This document shows, in pieces, positions 7,831-16,359 of a stretch of DNA of 31,966 bases. The stretch's first letter is position 1, and each line of letters starts with the position of its first letter. The stretch is from contig CALMIW010000560.1 in assembly GCA_937864275.1 (NCBI GenBank), forward strand, positions 1 through 31,966, read 5' to 3'. The notes beneath the pieces were generated by a model, which did not search any database, was not told where the DNA came from, and saw nothing but the letters and a program-made list of their open reading frames with translations. Made by a program: the position numbers and the translations under genes. This DNA comes from an uncultured Dehalococcoidia bacterium (GTDB lineage: Bacteria; Chloroflexota; Dehalococcoidia; Tepidiformales; Tepidiformaceae).

Positions 7831-8187
7831 TCAGCCCCAGCGCGAGTTCAGTTCCGGCCGCCGGGTCTCGTCCGGGAAACGCGCCCGCAGCACGTTCGAG
7901 AACGCGCGATCGGCGGCTTCGGGCAACATGCTCGCGGTCACGCGGGAGAGAGCCTCGACAGTGTCGTCCTCCGCGTGCCGCTCGAGCCACGACTCGCTCA
8001 CAATCTCCGCGATGCGCTCCCGGAGAGCATCGACATCAGGCTGCCGAAGTCGCCCGGTGGTGATTGCGTAGGCATCGGCCCGGCCCACCGCCTGCAGGAA
8101 TTCCGCGCACCTCGCCTTCACGTACGCGCTGGTCGTGCGCCCGTGAATGAGCCCTCCCGAAGTGCCGCTACTGCGGAAGAACTCCAT
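7831..8187 (-). CDS. Unknown 118-residue protein downstream of the M1 aminopeptidase
   Basis: I do not recognise a family. The protein is soluble and mostly helix-prone, with acidic and basic residues alternating (DVDALRERIAEIVSESWLERHAEDDTVEALSRV). It has no signal peptide, no membrane span and one cysteine (CAEFLQAVGRADAY). ATG at 8187 lies 4 bases after the aminopeptidase stop with no Shine-Dalgarno of its own, so it is probably translated by coupling from that gene. The position of the start and the steady codon use support a real gene. Its function cannot be inferred beyond cotranscription. Confidence 0.6.
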   Translation of the reverse strand: MEFFRSSGTSGGLIHGRTTSAYVKARCAEFLQAVGRADAYAITTGRLRQPDVDALRERIAEIVSESWLERHAEDDTVEALSRVTASMLPEAADRAFSNVLRARFPDETRRPELNSRWG

Positions 8188-8191
8188 CCGG

Positions 8192-10738
8192 CTACCCGGC
8201 CGCGAATTCCCGGCAGCGGATGGCCCGCAACAGTTCGTCGTTGGCTTCCTTGATCATCCTCCCCAACACCGGCAGCTCCTCGCCGTACGCCGCCAACAAC
8301 GATTCGCTCTGCGCGAGGAGGTCCCGCTCCACCCGGTACCCCGGGAACAACGCGCGGAAGTAGTCCGAGGCGAACTCCTTGTCCTTCGTCCGGAAGATGT
8401 TCGGCAGCGCGGCGAAGAGCTTCTCGACGTAGGGTTCCAACAGGGCGCGCTGTTCCGACCAGTTGAAGCCCGACATCGCCGCGTTGGTCAGGTAGAGCGA
8501 GCCGTAGCCCTCCCCGTTGAACTTCTCCCACGCGGTCGCCTTCACGTCCGCGGCCGGCACCGATGTTTCGCAGCGCAGCCGCGCGCGCACGCCCCGGTCC
8601 GAAGGGTCGCGCTCCGCCTCGGCGGCAACGCGTTCCGCCGCGCCCGGCAACGCATGGGCGACGTGCTTCGCGGCGATGTTCCAGCGCATGTCCTGGTCGA
8701 TCGTCACGCCCTCAATCGTCTCCTCGCCGTCCGCAATCCGGGCGACGAGGGCCAGGTCCTCCGGCACGGCCGCGTTCGCGATCAGGGTGCGTGCCCAGAT
8801 GATCTTCAGGTCAGGCGAACCCGGCGCCTTCAGCGCCTGGTACGCCGTCCCGGCAAGCGCATGGGCCTCCCGGTTCTTCCACTCCTCGGGCACGAACCGG
8901 CCAATCGCTGCGGTGGCGTTGCTGAGCGCCACCTCCACCAGTTCCGGCATTGCCTCGCGGCTGATGTGCGAGCGGACCAGCTCGAGATACTCCGTCGAGA
9001 GGAGCTGCTGGTCGCGGACCATGTTCCAGAGTGCCGCCCAGAGCTGGTGCCGCAGGAGTGGGTCTTCGATGCGCTGCATCTGCCCCTTCAGGAACGCGAC
9101 CGACTCCACGTCCAGCGCCACTTTCGCGTACGCGTGGTCGCCGTAGTTCGGGAACACCAGCGCCGGCCGGGGGAGTCCGCGCGCTTCCGCCACCTCCGCC
9201 TCGGCCGCGGAAATTCCCGCCGGGATAACCGTCACTTCCAGCTTGCCATCCACATCCCGGGCGAACCCGATGTCCAGCTTGTGCGGCCGGATCGTCGGGT
9301 GCTCCTCTGGCGCCGCCTGGGTCAGGACGAACTGCGTGATCCGGTCGCCGTCCGCTTCCCAGCGCGTGCCGATCGTGTTCAAAGATGGCGTCTCCAACCA
9401 GAGCCGCGACCACTCGGTCAGCTCCGCACCGCTGCCCGTTTCCAGCGACTGCATGAACTGCGCCAGGGTCGCATTGCCGAAGGAATGCGTCCGGAAGTAG
9501 TGGCGCATGCCCTCCCGGAAGCCGTCCATGCCGATCGCCTTCACCAGCTGCTTGAGTACGCTGGCGCCCTTTCCGTAGGTGATGCCGTCGAAGTTCAGGA
9601 ACGTCTCATCGGTGTCCGCCACCTCCCCCGCGATGGGGTGCGTCGTCACCATCTGGTCCTGGCGGTAGGCCCAGTTCTTGACCGACGAGGCGAAGTCCTG
9701 CCAGCCGGTATCGAAGCGCGTGGCTTCGGCCATGCAGAGGTACGACATGTACGTCGCGAAGCTTTCGTTCAACCAGAGATCGTTCCACCAGCGCATCGTC
9801 ACGAGGTCCCCGAACCACATGTGCGCCATCTCGTGGAGGATGACCTCCGCGCGTTCGCGTCGCTGGTTCTCGGTCGGCGGATCGCGGAAGACGAACGACT
9901 CGTTGTAGGTCACGCAGCCGACGTTCTCCATGGCCCCCGCGTTGCATTCCGGGACGAAGACCTGGTCGTACTTGCCGCCAAACGCATAGGGCAGGTCGAA
10001 GAACTCGGCGTAAAAGTCCAACCCCTGGCGCGTAACCTCGAACAGTTCCGGCGTGTCCAGGTAGCGGACGAGCGACTTCCGGCAGTAGAGCCCCATGTCG
10101 ATGGCGCCGTGCTGCTGCCGTGCCACGTGGTAGGGCCCAACCACCAACGCGAAGAGGTACGTGCTGAACAGCTTCGTCTGCTCGAAGGTGTGGAGCTTCC
10201 GCCCGTCCGGGCGCACTTCGACGGCGGTCTCCCGGTTGTTCGAGATCACTTCCCACTCCGCCGGCGCCAGTACCGTCAGCGCGTACCTGCCCTTGATGTC
10301 CGGCTGGTCGAACTGCGGGAAGAGCCAGTGGCTCGCATACGGTTCGAACTGGGAGTAGAGGTACTCCTCGCCGTCTTCCGGGTCTTTGAACTGGTGGAAG
10401 CCGTCGCCCTCGTGGTCGTACTCGTTCTCATAGACGATGCGGACGGTGTTGGAGTCGGCAAGTGAACCCCCGGGGAGCCAGAGCCTGTACCCGTTCCAGT
10501 TCGGCTCGATCTCCCGCCCGTTCACGGTAAGCGAGTCGATCTTCTTGCCGCGGAAGTCGAGGAAGAGGTCGCCGTTGCCGGCCGCCTCGAAGCGGAGGGT
10601 CACATCGCCGCGATAGGTCTCGGCCCCGCGGGTGAGCTCGAGAGCGATCGTGTAGTCGCAGCGCTTCACGCGCTCCGCTCGCGCCTCCGCGTCGGCCTGG
10701 GTCAGGTTGTCACGCACTTCGGGTGCAGCCACAGTCAT
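8192..10738 (-). CDS. pepN: M1 family aminopeptidase (aminopeptidase N type)
   Basis: Zinc metallopeptidase that removes N-terminal residues from peptides, probably in the cytosol because no signal peptide is seen. Motifs: GAMEN (268-272), which recognises the free N-terminus, and the gluzincin zinc site HEMAH (302-306) with the third ligand Glu325 in NESFAT exactly 18 residues later. The catalytic domain is followed by a long C-terminal helical domain of the ERAP1-like type (about 500-830). The frame is open to 10771 through a TTG. I chose ATG 10738 because a GGAG Shine-Dalgarno lies 8 bases upstream, giving 848 residues, close to aminopeptidases of Actinobacteria and Chloroflexota. The gene symbol is by family only. 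Confidence 0.94.
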   Translation of the reverse strand: MTVAAPEVRDNLTQADAEARAERVKRCDYTIALELTRGAETYRGDVTLRFEAAGNGDLFLDFRGKKIDSLTVNGREIEPNWNGYRLWLPGGSLADSNTVRIVYENEYDHEGDGFHQFKDPEDGEEYLYSQFEPYASHWLFPQFDQPDIKGRYALTVLAPAEWEVISNNRETAVEVRPDGRKLHTFEQTKLFSTYLFALVVGPYHVARQQHGAIDMGLYCRKSLVRYLDTPELFEVTRQGLDFYAEFFDLPYAFGGKYDQVFVPECNAGAMENVGCVTYNESFVFRDPPTENQRRERAEVILHEMAHMWFGDLVTMRWWNDLWLNESFATYMSYLCMAEATRFDTGWQDFASSVKNWAYRQDQMVTTHPIAGEVADTDETFLNFDGITYGKGASVLKQLVKAIGMDGFREGMRHYFRTHSFGNATLAQFMQSLETGSGAELTEWSRLWLETPSLNTIGTRWEADGDRITQFVLTQAAPEEHPTIRPHKLDIGFARDVDGKLEVTVIPAGISAAEAEVAEARGLPRPALVFPNYGDHAYAKVALDVESVAFLKGQMQRIEDPLLRHQLWAALWNMVRDQQLLSTEYLELVRSHISREAMPELVEVALSNATAAIGRFVPEEWKNREAHALAGTAYQALKAPGSPDLKIIWARTLIANAAVPEDLALVARIADGEETIEGVTIDQDMRWNIAAKHVAHALPGAAERVAAEAERDPSDRGVRARLRCETSVPAADVKATAWEKFNGEGYGSLYLTNAAMSGFNWSEQRALLEPYVEKLFAALPNIFRTKDKEFASDYFRALFPGYRVERDLLAQSESLLAAYGEELPVLGRMIKEANDELLRAIRCREFAAG

Positions 10739-10780
10739 GGAGTTCGCTCCTTCGGCAGCCCATTCAGGCAAAGTCCATCG

Positions 10781-10786
10781 AGTTTA
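10781..10786 (-). promoter_or_regulatory. Candidate -10 element of the aminopeptidase gene
   Basis: The minus strand reads TAAACT, about 42 bases before the ATG at 10738. This leaves a short leader containing the Shine-Dalgarno. No clear -35. Confidence 0.3.
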
Positions 10787-10899
10787 CAGCGCCCGCGCAC
10801 TGAGGGAGAGTCGGCCACTTCACACAGGCGAGAGCCCGCCACTTCGCCCCCATCCCGCCACACCGCTCCCCTCGCCTACCCCGAGTTCGTGACACGGGG

Positions 10900-10905
10900 T
10901 ACAAT
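10900..10905 (+). promoter_or_regulatory. Candidate -10 element of the SnoaL-like gene
   Basis: TACAAT lies 38 bases before the ATG at 10944, in the divergent gap between the aminopeptidase and SnoaL-like genes. AGGACAGG near 10922 could serve as a weak ribosome site. Confidence 0.35.
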
Positions 10906-10943
10906 CCGCCCGCACCCTCGCAGGACAGGTACCGCTGACGCGT

Positions 10944-11753
10944 ATGTCGAACATCCCCGCGGTCAACGCACTTCTCACCGCCATCAACTTCGATAGGTTC
11001 GCCGAGATCGAGGCGTACCACCGCTCCGATGCCGTGTTTCACTCGTTCCGCGGCCCAACCCTCCGCGATAGCGTCGCCATCGCCGACTGGCATCGCGAAT
11101 TCCTGCGCGACTACGCGGACTGCGACTACACCGAGCTCGAGTACATCGAGCAGGGCAACACCGTCGCCGTCCGCGCCACCATCGAAGCCAAAGCCTACGA
11201 CTGGCCCCGGTCCCCGCGGCGGGCCGCCGAGGTCTCCGGGTCCGCCGCCGCGGGCGAGGCCCCCGCCCGCCGCCTCTACGGCATGCTCCGCGACACCGAG
11301 CTCGACAAGCCGGCGACCGCCTCGATGACCGATGCGACCGGCTTCAAGGGCGGCAGCGCCAGCGCGACGAAGACCACCATCGACAAACTTATGGCCGCCG
11401 TCGCCCAGGCCGACATGGACGGCATCAAAGAACAGACCCATGAGAAGGCCACCGTCATCGACGGCGTCTACGGCATCGCCACCGGCGTCGAAAACCTCGT
11501 GGACCTCATCGCGTCCCGCCCTCTGCCTGCCTTCGGCAGCGAACGCGTCACGCACATGTACTGCGGCGAACACGACGCCCTGCTCGAACTGTCCATCGAT
11601 CCGGCCCGCCCTCGCCTCGCCCAGTGGTTCCGCCTGGTGGATGGCAAGGTTCGCGTCGTCGAGGCCTACTGGATGCTCCGGGAGATCGGCGTGAACCCGT
11701 ACGAGAACTACGCCCAGGATCGCCACCGCCGCCAGGTCATCCTCCCGATCTAG
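10944..11753 (+). CDS. SnoaL-like (NTF2 fold) protein with two probable domains
   Basis: The 269 residues look like two successive NTF2/SnoaL-type domains. The first covers about 3-115 (IEAYHRSDAVFHSFRGP, REFLRDYADCDYTELEYIEQGNTVAVRATI, RRLYGMLRDTELDK). The second covers about 135-250 (LMAAVAQADMDGIKEQTHEKATVIDGVYG, ALLELSIDPARPRLAQWFRLVDGKVRVVEAYWM). SnoaL-like proteins are small-molecule-binding enzymes or binding proteins, and no substrate can be assigned here. Residues about 88-110 are an Arg/Ala/Gly-rich stretch that fits the fold poorly and lies in an extreme GC run (11210-11275), so local base errors are possible. A strong terminator follows 35 bases downstream. Confidence 0.72.
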   Translation: MSNIPAVNALLTAINFDRFAEIEAYHRSDAVFHSFRGPTLRDSVAIADWHREFLRDYADCDYTELEYIEQGNTVAVRATIEAKAYDWPRSPRRAAEVSGSAAAGEAPARRLYGMLRDTELDKPATASMTDATGFKGGSASATKTTIDKLMAAVAQADMDGIKEQTHEKATVIDGVYGIATGVENLVDLIASRPLPAFGSERVTHMYCGEHDALLELSIDPARPRLAQWFRLVDGKVRVVEAYWMLREIGVNPYENYAQDRHRRQVILPI

Positions 11754-11788
11754 CCGTCTCGCCTTCGAGCGAACATCCCGCAAATGCG

Positions 11789-11816
11789 AAAGGGGGCGCC
11801 GAAAGGCGCCCCCTTT
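11789..11816. terminator. Strong intrinsic terminator, probably bidirectional
   Basis: A perfect 12-bp stem (11789-11800 with 11805-11816) closes a GAAA tetraloop. The stem is A/T at its base (AAA/TTT), so each strand has a short T stretch after the hairpin. It lies between the convergent ends of the SnoaL-like gene and ilvC and can serve both. Confidence 0.9.
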
Positions 11817-11838
11817 GTTCTCTGCTCGGCCGTCTGCC

Positions 11839-13317
11839 CTACTCGACGAAGATGTCCACCGAGGGCCGCAGCTTCGCGCATTCCGCCAGCACCTGGTGGA
11901 TTTCGTGCGTCTTGAAGCTGTCCACCCGCTCGAATTCCAGCGGGTCTTTCGCGTCGAGGGCGGGGTAGGCCTGCTCCGTCAGCACGTAGTCGAACCGCGG
12001 CGCCCACTTGCGCGAGCCCAGCCGCGCCGTCGTCGAGCAGTTGTCGACCATGTAGGACACGCCTCGCGCGTGCATGTACGGGTTCAGCGAGTCCACCGCT
12101 TCGATGACCGACTCGTTGGCGACCTCCGAGTACGGGTGGCCGTGCGCCATCAGGACGTCGATCTGCGCCATCATCGTGGCGATGTAGACGCCCGCGGTGA
12201 AGGGGTCGAGCGGGATTTCGTCTTCCTTGCGGGCCGCGCGCACGCCCTTGCCGGTCTGCCAGGTCTCCGTCCGGTCGATAACGCCCATGGGCCGGTTCTT
12301 CAGCCGGTCGCCGGCGAGGATGACGCTGCGGATCTCATTGCCGCTGGAGACCTCGTCGTAAATCTCGGAAAGGATCTCGTGGGCCGCCGGGTACGAAGCG
12401 GCGTACGCGGCTTCGAACTGCGGGCGCCCATCGGCGCCGAGCGCGTCGTAGACCCCAAGCATGCCCTGCCGGGAGATGATCCGCGAAATCGGCCCCGTGA
12501 TCGCCTCGGCCGAATGGCGGAAGGCATCTTCGTGGCTCATGCCCTGGTTGATGTAGCGGCGGGAAAGGGCCTCGGTGGTCCCCTGGGCCGCCCCCAGGGG
12601 GGGGCCCCGCCCCCCCCAGATGTCAGGCTTGAATTCCGATTCAAGGGTCGTCTGGAACGTGTAGATCGACGCGATCGCCACCGACCACGCGAGCGCGATA
12701 TCGGTCGCCCGCCCGTCGATGTCCTGGTGCACGGCGAAGCTGCTGTTGATGCCGGCGCCGTTCACCGTCGCCCCCTGGACGTACAGCCGCCGCACCGATG
12801 GGCCCATGCCCTTCGGGCAGACCGCGATGACGTTGACGTTCTCGGGGAACTTCGCGCCCACGTTCTTCATGTGGCCGACGAGGAAGCCGTGAGAGAGCCC
12901 GAGCGTGACACCCGGCCGCAGCTTCGCGAACACCTGCTCGAAGACTTCGGCCTGCGCCGAATCCGAGATGAGCAGGATCACGAGATCCGATTCCGCGACG
13001 ACCGCGAACATCTCGCCCAGCGTGCCGCTCTCCTCGGAGAAGCCGGCGGCGCGGGCCTCGTTCATCGAGCTCGAGCCGGGCCGCAGGCCAACCTTCACCA
13101 CGATGCCCGTGCCTTCCAGCGAATCGCGGAGGTTCTGGGCCTGGGCAGGCCCCTGCGAGCCCCAGCCAATCACGCCGATCTGCTTGATGCCTTCCAGCGC
13201 CTTCGGGAGGAGTGGGAAGAGGTGGCGGCCACCCTTGACGATCTGTTCCTTGTGACCCTTCAGGTCAATCGTATCGACCTGGAAAACCTTCGAAGTGAAC
13301 CCGAGAGACAACGCCAT
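11839..13317 (-). CDS. ilvC: Ketol-acid reductoisomerase, long (class II, plant-like) form
   Basis: Second step of valine, leucine and isoleucine synthesis: Mg2+-dependent isomerisation and NADPH reduction of acetolactate. At 492 residues it is the long class with a duplicated knotted domain. The NADPH motif is VIGWGSQG (49-56), and KGMGPSVRRLYVQG and the second domain (PFTAGVYIATMMAQIDVL, HPYSEVANESVIEAVDSLNPYMHARGVSYMVDNCSTTARLGSRKWAPRFDY) closely resemble plant enzymes. Anomaly: the conserved metal-binding segment normally reads DIxGERGxLLG, but here it is DIWGGRGPPLG (232-242). The ligand Glu becomes Gly236, inside a run of 8 G, 4 C, G and 8 C at 12597-12617. A sequencing error is more likely than a dead enzyme. 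Confidence 0.93.
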   Translation of the reverse strand: MALSLGFTSKVFQVDTIDLKGHKEQIVKGGRHLFPLLPKALEGIKQIGVIGWGSQGPAQAQNLRDSLEGTGIVVKVGLRPGSSSMNEARAAGFSEESGTLGEMFAVVAESDLVILLISDSAQAEVFEQVFAKLRPGVTLGLSHGFLVGHMKNVGAKFPENVNVIAVCPKGMGPSVRRLYVQGATVNGAGINSSFAVHQDIDGRATDIALAWSVAIASIYTFQTTLESEFKPDIWGGRGPPLGAAQGTTEALSRRYINQGMSHEDAFRHSAEAITGPISRIISRQGMLGVYDALGADGRPQFEAAYAASYPAAHEILSEIYDEVSSGNEIRSVILAGDRLKNRPMGVIDRTETWQTGKGVRAARKEDEIPLDPFTAGVYIATMMAQIDVLMAHGHPYSEVANESVIEAVDSLNPYMHARGVSYMVDNCSTTARLGSRKWAPRFDYVLTEQAYPALDAKDPLEFERVDSFKTHEIHQVLAECAKLRPSVDIFVE

Positions 13318-13479
13318 GTTGGGACCCCGCGCGAGGGACCCGGGGAAACAGGAGACTGCACCCGAGTATCCCGGGAGATCCCCCTAACGGCCCCGCCGCC
13401 CGCGAGCGAAACCAGGTGCGCGGCCGCCGAACCGCCGGGCACCTGGCCGATCCTCCAAGCCTTGGGCGCGCCTTCCGCG

Positions 13480-13485
13480 TAGAAT
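13480..13485 (+). promoter_or_regulatory. Probable -10 element of the CoA-transferase trio (leaderless type)
   Basis: TAGAAT ends exactly 7 bases before the ATG at 13493. The intervening bases are C-rich with no Shine-Dalgarno. Confidence 0.55.
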
Positions 13486-13492
13486 CCGCCCC

Positions 13493-14647
13493 ATGCCTCA
13501 GCCCCTCGAAGGTCTTCGCGTCCTCGAAATCGGGACGTTCGTGTCGGCGCCGTATTGCGGCAAGCTCTTTGCCGGGTACGGCGCCGAAGTCATCAAGGTC
13601 GAACCGCCCGGTGGCGACCTCTCCCGCGCCCACGGCCCGTTCAAGGATGGGGTACCCAACCCCGAGACCAGCGCCCTCTTCCTCTACCTGAACACCGGGA
13701 AGAAGTCCGTCGTCCTCGACATCGGCGCCCCTGAAGGCCGCCGGCAGTTCCTCGAACTCGTGAAGACCGCCGATGTCGTCATCGAGAACTTCCGACCCGC
13801 CGATATGCGCCGCCTGGGCCTCACCTACGAAACGCTCAGCGCGGCCAACCCGCGCCTTGTCGTCATCTCCATCACCGCCTTCGGCCAGGACGGCCCCTAC
13901 GCGGACTACGAAAGCAACAACCTGGTCGCCTTCGCCATGGGCGGCCAAATGTTCATGACCGGCACCCAGGACGGCGGGCCGCTCAAAAACGGCGGCTACC
14001 AGGCCGACTACCAGGGCGGCCTCAATGCCTTCTCCGCCGGCATGCTCGCCGTGCTCGCCGCCGAACGCGATGGCCTCGGCCAGCACGTCGATGTCAGCGT
14101 CCAGCAGTGCATGGCCCCCATCCTCGAAGCCACCATCCCCTACTACACCTACATGGGCCGCTGGGCCGGCCTCCGGCGCGGCAACCATATGGCCAGTTTC
14201 ATCGGCATCTATCCCTGCGCCGACGGCCACCTTGGTATCCACATCATGGCTCGCAACTGGAAGCCGTTCACCGACGCCATCGGCCGGCAGGACCTCTTCG
14301 ACGACCCGCGCTTCGTCACACAGGCGGCGCGCGCCCAGAACAACGACGACCTGATGGCCGAGTTCTACGCCGGGGCCGCCGGCGAGACCAAACCCGACAT
14401 CTACCGCCGAGCCGGGGCAGGCCGCGCCCCCATCGCCTTCGTCCACACCATGGACGACCTTCTGACCAGCCCCCAGCTCGAATCGCGCGGGTTCATCCAG
14501 CGCATCGACCACCCCGTCGCAGGCGAAGCCGCCTACCCAGGACCGCCCTGGTGGATCGGCCCGGACGGCTGGAGCCACCAGCGCGCGCCCCTCCTCGGCG
14601 AACACACCGCCGAAGTTCTCGAATCCAGCCAGGAGCGCGTGCGATGA
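13493..14647 (+). CDS. CaiB/BaiF family (family III) CoA-transferase, first of two
   Basis: Family III CoA-transferases move CoA between carboxylic acids through an aspartyl-CoA thioester. The 384-residue protein has the family start PLEGLRVLEIGTFVSAPYCGKLFAGYGAEVIKVEPPGGD. ENFRPADMRRLGLTYE and SITAFGQDGPYADYES follow, with the likely catalytic Asp172 in GGYQADYQGG. The C-terminal part ends with HPVAGEAAYPGPPW. The substrate cannot be told from sequence. It overlaps the next gene by ATGA and forms one unit with it and a second CoA-transferase, which suggests a two-subunit enzyme. Confidence 0.93.
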   Translation: MPQPLEGLRVLEIGTFVSAPYCGKLFAGYGAEVIKVEPPGGDLSRAHGPFKDGVPNPETSALFLYLNTGKKSVVLDIGAPEGRRQFLELVKTADVVIENFRPADMRRLGLTYETLSAANPRLVVISITAFGQDGPYADYESNNLVAFAMGGQMFMTGTQDGGPLKNGGYQADYQGGLNAFSAGMLAVLAAERDGLGQHVDVSVQQCMAPILEATIPYYTYMGRWAGLRRGNHMASFIGIYPCADGHLGIHIMARNWKPFTDAIGRQDLFDDPRFVTQAARAQNNDDLMAEFYAGAAGETKPDIYRRAGAGRAPIAFVHTMDDLLTSPQLESRGFIQRIDHPVAGEAAYPGPPWWIGPDGWSHQRAPLLGEHTAEVLESSQERVR

Positions 14648-15117
14648 CGCCTCGCGAACAGGCCGCACGGGCCATCACCTTCTTCGAAAACACCGACGAC
14701 ATGCCGCTCCTTCGAAAGTGCCTGGAAGAGTCCGCGCCGCGCATCAAGCGCATGGTCGCCAACTACCTCCAGAAGGGCACCGAAGAGGGCATCCCCCATC
14801 CCGCCGACATCCGCGGCGCCCGGGACGGTGCCGCCCGCGAGGAAGCGCTCCAATCCCTGCGCAAAACGCAGGACTTCGCCCTCCTCCAAGCGATGACCCG
14901 CGCCATCGGCCAGCGTATCGAAACGCTCGAGATCGCGGCGTCCGCGGAATTCCCTCCAGGAGTCCGCGTGACCGTCCCCGAGAAGCGCGCCTACCCGCGC
15001 TCCGGCAAAGAGCTCCCCGGGACAGTCGAAGAAACCGGCACCATCCTGGTCGTCCGGCTCGACAACGGCGATACCTGGGAAGGCCCTTCGAGCCTTGCCC
15101 GGCTGGGGGCCTCCTGA
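14644..15117 (+). CDS. Unknown 157-residue protein between two CoA-transferase genes
   Basis: I recognise no family. The N-terminal half is helical and charged (REQAARAITFFENTDDMPLLRKCLEESAPRIKRMVANYLQKG, then EEALQSLRKTQDFALLQAMTRAIGQRIETLEIAASAEFPPG). The last 45 residues look like a small beta-barrel of SH3/KOW type (GTVEETGTILVVRLDNGDTWEGPSSLARLG). Start ATG 14644 overlaps the upstream stop by ATGA, and its stop shares a base with the next start (TGATG), so all three proteins are translationally coupled. Such tight embedding suggests a partner or accessory protein of the CoA-transferases. That is inference only. Confidence 0.75.
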   Translation: MTPREQAARAITFFENTDDMPLLRKCLEESAPRIKRMVANYLQKGTEEGIPHPADIRGARDGAAREEALQSLRKTQDFALLQAMTRAIGQRIETLEIAASAEFPPGVRVTVPEKRAYPRSGKELPGTVEETGTILVVRLDNGDTWEGPSSLARLGAS

Positions 15118-16358
15118 TGGCGATGCCACTCGACGGAATTCGCGTGATCGACCTGACGATGGTCTGGGCCGGGCCGTTTGGCGCCCGCATGCTCGGGGAC
15201 TACGGCGCCGAAGTCATCAAGATCGAGTCGCCGCGCCAGTGGGACATGCTGCGCTCGCTGGGGCTCATCCCGCGCGAAGAGCACCACTGGTACAACAAGT
15301 CCGCCTACTTCAACCACAACAACCGGGACAAGTACGCCGCCGCCCTGGACCTCGCCGATGCTCGCGGCCGCGAACTCATGCTTCGCCTCTGCGCAGTCAG
15401 CGATGTCATCGTCGAGAACTTCCGCTCCGACGTGATGGACAACCTCGGCCTCACGTACGAGACCGTCCGGGCCGTGAATCCCCGGATCATCTACGTCTCG
15501 ATGCCAGGGCACGGGAAGACCGGCCCCGAGAAGGACTTCGTCGCCTACGGCTCGAATGTCGAGCAGCTGGCGGGGCTCGTCTCGCTCTCGGGCTACGAAG
15601 GCGGCGAACCGATGAAGACCGGCTTCAGTTACGGCGACCCGATGGCCGGGACCGCGCTCGTCGGCGCAGTCGCGACCGCGCTCAGGCAGCGGAGCCTCAC
15701 CGGCGAAGGCTGCTACCTGGAACTCGCCCAGCGAGAGAACCTGACGATGTTCGTCGGCGAGTACCTCGTCGACTACAGCATGAACCGGCAGGAGCGCCCG
15801 CCCATCGGCAACCGGCATCCGTTTCTCGCTCCGCACAATCGCTACCCGAGCGCGGGTGATGACCGCTGGCTGGTCGTCGCCTGCGAGACCGACGCTCAGT
15901 TCGCCGGCCTCGCGGCCGCCCTCGGCACGCCCGAACTCGCGGCCGACGCGCGCTTCGCCACCAACGTGGCCCGCAAGGCGAACGAGGACGAACTGGACGC
16001 GATCATCACCGCGTGGTCCTCGGTACGCGGCCACTACGAAGCAATGCACCTTCTCCAACAGCGAGGGGTGCCGGCGGGAGCGGTGCTCACGGCTCCCGAA
16101 CTCCTTTCCGACCCGCACATGCGCTCGCGCGGCGCATGGGTCGAACACACCCATCCAGATGCGGGGACCTGGGAGATGGAGGCGCCGCCGTGGAAGCTCT
16201 CGCGCACGCCGGGGCACATCCGCATGCCTGCACCCGGCTTCGGCCAGCACAACAGTTACGTCTTCAGAGACCTGCTGAAGCTCCCCGAGGCCGAAATCGA
16301 AGCCCTCTACGCAGCCGGGGTCACCGCGGACGACCCGGACGAGACGCTGCACCGGTAG
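15117..16358 (+). CDS. CaiB/BaiF family (family III) CoA-transferase, second of two
   Basis: A 413-residue family III CoA-transferase: PLDGIRVIDLTMVWAGPFGARMLGDYGAEVIKIESP (5-39), IVENFRSDVMDNLGLTYETV, and SMPGHGKTGPEKDFVAYGSN. The likely catalytic Asp174 lies in GFSYGDPMAG. The C-terminus has NRHPFLAPHNRYP, QRGVPAGAVLTAPELLSDPH and the usual HPDAGTWEMEAPPWKLSRTPG. It differs clearly from the first copy (413 against 384 residues, different active-site context), so the pair is not a recent duplication. Start ATG 15117 (MAMPLDG) overlaps the previous stop by one base. A second ATG two codons later is possible. Confidence 0.93.
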   Translation: MAMPLDGIRVIDLTMVWAGPFGARMLGDYGAEVIKIESPRQWDMLRSLGLIPREEHHWYNKSAYFNHNNRDKYAAALDLADARGRELMLRLCAVSDVIVENFRSDVMDNLGLTYETVRAVNPRIIYVSMPGHGKTGPEKDFVAYGSNVEQLAGLVSLSGYEGGEPMKTGFSYGDPMAGTALVGAVATALRQRSLTGEGCYLELAQRENLTMFVGEYLVDYSMNRQERPPIGNRHPFLAPHNRYPSAGDDRWLVVACETDAQFAGLAAALGTPELAADARFATNVARKANEDELDAIITAWSSVRGHYEAMHLLQQRGVPAGAVLTAPELLSDPHMRSRGAWVEHTHPDAGTWEMEAPPWKLSRTPGHIRMPAPGFGQHNSYVFRDLLKLPEAEIEALYAAGVTADDPDETLHR

Positions 16359-16359
16359 A

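Noticed and set aside
8147..10465. Plus-strand frame of 772 residues opposite the aminopeptidase
   Set aside because: Shadow of the M1 aminopeptidase; Arg/Val/His-rich composition and no domains.
11815..13482. Plus-strand frame of 555 residues opposite ilvC
   Set aside because: Antisense shadow; ilvC on the minus strand is unmistakable.
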